Source of the DNA: Aralia elata
Lineage: Eukaryota > Streptophyta > Magnoliopsida > Apiales > Araliaceae
Assembly (NCBI GenBank): GCA_034770075.1
Contig: JAVJAP010000118.1
Coordinates: 372,001 to 436,000, forward strand
DNA: 64,000 bases
Direction of reading: 5' to 3'
Shown here: positions 59,829 through 64,000 of the stretch, in pieces
How the letters are laid out: every line of letters begins with the position of its first letter
Position numbering within the stretch: the first letter of the stretch is position 1
Program-made: the position numbers and the translations under genes
The notes under the pieces: generated by a model
Databases searched by the model: none
Told to the model about the DNA's origin: nothing
The model's input: the letters and a program-made list of their open reading frames with translations, nothing else

Positions 59829-60533
59829 ATGCAGCAGCCACAGCAACCTGCAGATCAAACAGAAAGCCATGAAGCAGCAGCTTGGTTGAACCCGCGGCTA
59901 AAACATATCCCGGTCGGTTCGCCTTTCCAAGCCGATATACCCGAGTGGACTGGCCCACCTGATGCTGATCAATACAAAAGAGACAGTTCCAAATGGTTGG
60001 GGCGACAAGTATGGCCTCCATACAGTAACCCAAGCCAAGAAAGCCCAGCAGAAGAGATTGGAAAAGGTAAGCCTAACAGTTGTACATGTACATCTGCTGG
60101 ATCCCTAATGTGCATTAAGCGCCACATGGCCGAAAAAAGGAGCAAAATGAAAGGGGAATTAGGGATTGAATTTTGGAGGATGAAATTCAATGAAATGGGA
60201 GAAGAGGTGGCGAATCAGTGGACTTCGGACGAGGAAAAAATGTTTGTGAATGTTGTGAAGAGGAATCCGATATCAAATGGTAAAGGGTTTTTGAAGCCTG
60301 CGGTGGAGCGCTTGGACTGCCAGACTAGGCAAAGTATAGTGAATTATTACTATAATGTGTATGTTCCGAGGAAAATTAGCAGCAAGAATGTTGCAGATGG
60401 TGTGGTTGTTTATTCAGAGGATGATGAAGCTGGTAATAAGGTTGATGAGAGCAAGCCCAAGCCCAAGCCCAAGCCTAAGCGATCGCTGAAAAGGTCTCGA
60501 GGTGGGAAGGAAAGCTCCTTGATTCGGAAGTAG
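59829..60533 (+). CDS. ELM2 domain protein with SANT-like segment, probable nuclear chromatin factor
   Basis: A single 234-codon frame. An in-frame TAA at 59808-59810 and a 3' splice site (TTGTACAG) just before it support the ATG at 59829. Residues ~25-110 carry the plant ELM2 pattern: HIPVGSPFQADIPEWTG, SKWLGRQVWPP, then GKGKPNSCTCTSAGSLMCIK and HMAEKRSKMKGELG. Residues ~112-180 (FWRMKFNEMGEE, NQWTSDEEKMF, SIVNYYYNVYVPRK) look like the SANT/MYB-like partner. An acidic stretch follows, then a Lys-Pro repeat KPKPKPKPK and basic KRSLKRSRGGK, a likely nuclear signal. Such proteins act as scaffolds in chromatin complexes. Larger relatives also have an ARID domain; none is seen here. AATAAA lies at 60603-60608. 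Confidence 0.85.
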   Translation: MQQPQQPADQTESHEAAAWLNPRLKHIPVGSPFQADIPEWTGPPDADQYKRDSSKWLGRQVWPPYSNPSQESPAEEIGKGKPNSCTCTSAGSLMCIKRHMAEKRSKMKGELGIEFWRMKFNEMGEEVANQWTSDEEKMFVNVVKRNPISNGKGFLKPAVERLDCQTRQSIVNYYYNVYVPRKISSKNVADGVVVYSEDDEAGNKVDESKPKPKPKPKRSLKRSRGGKESSLIRK

Positions 60534-60602
60534 AAGAAATGATGTTGCAGGTTCATGTTTAATCACATGATTCCAGACAGTTTAAAATGGGCAGTCGATA
60601 GA

Positions 60603-60608
60603 AATAAA
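60603..60608 (+). terminator. Polyadenylation hexamer of the ELM2 gene
   Basis: AATAAA 70 bases after the stop codon, followed by T-rich DNA. Confidence 0.55.
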
Positions 60609-60609
60609 G

Positions 60610-61653
60610 TGTATTTGTATAGCAAAAAGTTGTATTTTCAGATGACTTTTGTTATATAAGTCATATTATTGCAACTTTGTGTTATATGAAATGCAACTTT
60701 TTTTTTTTATAGATTGTGCATTTTAGACTGCCTAGAATCAAGATTTAGCGCATGCATGTTGAATCTTGTTATGTGTTCTTTGTTGAGGATTGATTGAAAA
60801 ACCTAAAGAAACGTTGCTTATTTCAGTTCTTCGGGTATTTATATTAGGGTATCGGACAGAAAATGGAAAGTATACTCTTGTTGTGGAATTGGTTAGTTTT
60901 GTTTTATTAATTGCTTTAGATTTTGTGATGGTGTTATAAATATTTTGATAGTTATTATAACTACTTTTTTGTATAAAGCATGTGTTAGGAAAGTTCTTCA
61001 TTTAGGCGTTATTCGGAAAAGAGGCCTATTTCTATGAAGAGATCATTCTCATCTAGTAAATGGTCTAAACAAAGCTCTATCAGAAGCCAGGATTCAATCC
61101 TACCATTTTGAGAATCAATTGTCACCTCAAAATTCTAGATTTGGGTTAGTCCTCAATCATATTCCCTTTGTCCGGAAGAAAAACTTATTCTTTTTTTGGG
61201 GACTGAGGGAGTATTATGGTATGAAGAAGGAACAAATAAGGTATCAGTTTTACTATGCATGTGTAGTTTCATTATGCACAGTTATAAAAATGAAGTAAAA
61301 TTGTCAAACAGCTGGTTTGGAGCTGCAATAGCAAGTTCGAAAGAAACGTATAACATCCTTTTTGTTATATGTATAATACTACATCCTTTTTGTTCACTTA
61401 ATTTGATATGAATTTTTGGTATATATGCAGTATGTTAGAGCAAATCACAAACAAATAAGCATGCATTAGGAATAGGTCTCTTTAGGAATAACCAACATGT
61501 TAGTGCAAATCACAAACACACACTGCAGGTTGGAGAAGCATGCATTAGGAGCTATTTTCATTCGGTTTTCATAAATGGTACGTTTTATGAGGTTTTGAAA
61601 AAACTCTGATCATATATTTTGCAACAGAGAGAGTATCAGTTTTGCTAGTTAGG

Positions 61654-61698
<45 letters not shown>

Positions 61699-63060
61699 CT
61701 CTTTCTAAAGCGAATTCAAATTTACGAGCTGGAGACGAATTGGAGCAAAATTAACACGCGGGTCATTTGAGTTGGGTGGGTTGTCAAAATGGGTCAAGCA
61801 TATAAAAAAATTTAACCCGCAAAATTCCTCATATGCAAGCATTTGATTTCTCTCCCTAACTCTTCCCCTTTTCTCTCTCTCTCCCTCTCACTACGAACCC
61901 ATACTCAACGGAAGGGAAAGCTGAAGGACGTACATCCGGCCAACGAAACTATAGCAAACGGAAGGTAAAGCTCCATAACTTCATTAATTTTGTAATTTTT
62001 GTTTGTCACGTAAGAAATCTAGGGTTTTTCTTCCCTACTTGTAATTTCTGTGTGTATCTCTAGTCAGTTAATCCAAGGAATGTATATTAGTGAAGCTTTA
62101 ATATGTTGAATCATAATATTATTATTAAGGCATTGAGTAAGCTGCTAGCGTTTTCTTTGTTGTATTTTTCTGGAAATTAAAATAATTATATTTACTGCAA
62201 CCCTAGATGGTAATAATTAATGTTTTTTAATAATTATATGCCTTGTTCTGCTTAAAGATGATGATAATGCTGCGGGAGATTTTGGGGGCGAATCTTGAAA
62301 AATTAGTTGCTGATAAGTTTCATTTCACTTCTTATGTTGCAAAAACTCTGTTTTTGTAGAGTAAAATCCAAATGTTTTTAACATAATTTTCCTACATAAA
62401 AATTTCAAAGAAAACATATGTAATTAATTAAATTATAACAGGAAAATATAAAATAACAAAATGCCCACCACCACCTGCTCATGAGATACCAGAATCTTAG
62501 CATAATTTCTGAATCAAAACAAATTCCACTGTACTCTTTGGAAAAATGACTAATGTTTAGTTCAAAAAAAAAAGGATATGTAGCTATAAGTAGCATACAA
62601 GCATCCCTAGTTTGTACCCAAGACAAACATATGGCAATGTCTTTCAGAAAACAAAAGGGCAAGATGATACATTACATTAGTATAGCCAACAAATTAAACT
62701 CTTTCCAATCACTTCAGTAACACAAATAGCTTAGGTGCAACCTGTCAGAAAACCAGTTACCAGTTTTAGTACTAGATACATTTTATCAACATTAGCATAT
62801 GTGCTATGAAGTAAAAAACATTAATAAATTACTAGTATGTGGCAAAATTCCATTTTAATTCGTTAAGGGAATATGTGGCTCCTCAATTTATGTTATAATT
62901 AATTGTCATGAAACCATCAAGAAATCAATTTGTGAACAAGGATTAACTATCCGGAAAATTAATTGATTGCAGCATAAGAGTACATCTAACAGTGTTATCT
63001 TGTTTGAAAGTGTGTTATTTTAGATAGATAATTTTGATTGGAACCTTGTATAATTTTGTA
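60610..63060. other. Intergenic DNA with a Stowaway remnant, a microsatellite and a possible leader exon
   Basis: ATTCCCTTTGTCCGG at about 61158 and GGACTGAGGGAGTA at about 61199 look like the two ends of a Stowaway-type MITE with most of its middle deleted. A (TA)n tract lies at about 61659-61694. A less AT-rich block at about 61850-61975 ends CGGAAG then GTAAAG and could be the leader exon of the zinc-finger gene that follows. No other gene is supported. Confidence 0.4.
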
Positions 63061-63070
63061 GGAAGACAAC

Positions 63071-63372
63071 ATGGCATCAGGAAACATGGTGGAGAGCTAC
63101 GAATTTGATTTTAAGTATTCAAAGCAAGCAATGTCATTGTGGGCAATGAAGGTCGAGTCTACTATGCCTGTTCGAATGGAAAATGCGGTTTCTTGGGATG
63201 GTGCAAGGCTATAAATGAAGAAAAATCATCATCAACTTTTAAAACGCAACTGCCAAATAATTCCACGGTGGATGATCCTACTATAATTGAAATAAGACTT
63301 GAAATTAAATTATTGAAGAAATTAGTTGTTGTAATATTTATTTTCTGTTTGTTTTTTATTACGAAAAACTAG
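63071..63372 (+). pseudogene. GRF-type zinc-finger protein gene, broken or incomplete
   Basis: From 63115 one frame reads ASNVIVGNEGRVYYACSNGK and CGFLGWCKAINEEK, then an EIRLEIKLLKK coiled stretch and a hydrophobic tail LVVVIFIFCLFFI to the TAG at 63370-63372. The order (degenerate GRF zinc finger with RVYYAC and CGFLGW, coiled coil, C-terminal membrane anchor) matches a large plant family of small GRF-zinc-finger proteins of poorly known function. The first ATG (63071, MASGNMVESY) is in another frame, and TGA/TAA stops (63106, 63112) lie just upstream of the finger, which also lacks the first CxC half. Either a frameshift has broken it, or an unseen exon splices in; pseudogene is more likely. 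Confidence 0.5.
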
Positions 63373-64000
63373 TTGTCTTAAAGTAAATCGAGGAACGAAC
63401 CTACTAGGTTCTCCATTCCATGTACAAACTTGTTATTTTGGTGTTATTTTTCATATGCAAGCTGACTTTTCTTGGTACTTTGCGCGACTTGAGTGTTGTT
63501 TTGATAATCAACTGAGATTCAGCCAACTTTGAGATTCTGTAATGCAGTGATTTGGTTGGGCCAAGTTTTAGCCTTTATAACATTTCTATCATTGTCTTCT
63601 GACTCTTCTAGCACAGACCACTTTGAGATATTATAAGAGCCCATTGTATGTGGTTGCAGATAGAAAAATCAAATTTAGCATGACAGTTTCTGATATTCAG
63701 TTGATGGTTAACAAAGCATTGCAAATGGAAAAGTAGATATAAAAAACAAAATATTTACATTCATTGCTTGGTAATGACAAGGGAAAACCACAGTTTCTTA
63801 ATCCTATTTTTCTTTAGAACAATTCCTAATAAAGCAACAAAAGCTGTTTCCCTTTCTTCATGCAGCCCCATGAATGTTCGAAGTCCACAGCTCAGCGGTA
63901 CTGAAAAGCCAAAAGTTTAAAAGGAAAAGAACCCCAAAGGAATTAGCATTTTATAAAATATATGTGCACATTACAAGATAAAAATATATGGAGCTGACAA
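63373..64000. other. Intergenic DNA to the window end
   Basis: Nothing recognisable is supported here. Confidence 0.55.

Noticed and set aside
61196..61411. 71-codon frame downstream of the ELM2 gene
   Set aside because: It starts in a Stowaway remnant and shows no recognisable protein features.

Overview
This is nuclear DNA from a flowering plant, most likely a eudicot. The evidence is genes with GT-AG introns, very AT-rich non-coding DNA, plant LTR retrotransposons (Athila-type and chromovirus-like Ty3/gypsy, and Ty1/copia) with the plant initiator-Met primer-binding motif TGGTATCAGAGC, a Helitron-like element, Mutator-like elements and Stowaway-like ends. I cannot name the species. Only about four host loci are visible; the rest is mobile and repetitive DNA.

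Region by region. 1-9.6 kb: two tandem genes for an NRT1/PTR-family (NPF8-like) proton-coupled oligopeptide/nitrate-type transporter. The first is cut by the window edge (only its last exon is seen). The second is complete and can be assembled as five coding exons (4802-8242; 589 aa). The two share about 2 kb of matching 3' coding and flanking sequence, so the unit was duplicated in tandem. 9.6-16.5 kb: a chain of non-autonomous DNA elements: a candidate Helitron carrying a piece of an RMR-like protease-associated-domain gene, a foldback MITE, and two abutting Mutator-like elements filled with a 21-22 bp minisatellite arranged in opposing arrays. 17.3-29.6 kb: nested, broken retrotransposons: a minus-strand Athila-type element with decayed pol, copia fragments with LTRs in both orientations, and two joined Athila-like LTR pieces. 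29.6-48.2 kb: a non-coding Ty3/gypsy-like element (LTR, ~1.9 kb non-coding interior, LTR) present in two copies that form a very large inverted repeat, two ~7.2 kb arms around a ~2.3 kb spacer. 48.2-52.6 kb: a long copia-like LTR split by a 1.82 kb solo LTR with a clean GTTGA target-site duplication. 52.6-64 kb: AT-rich DNA with an ELM2/SANT-like chromatin-type protein gene (CDS 59829-60533, probably with a distant 5' leader exon near 55.2 kb) and a broken GRF-type zinc-finger gene near 63.1-63.4 kb.

No new multi-gene system is visible. The most unusual structures are the giant inverted duplication at 31.5-48.2 kb, the paired minisatellite-bearing Mutator-like elements, and the gene-capturing Helitron candidate. 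The genes here are unrelated in function and do not form a pathway.
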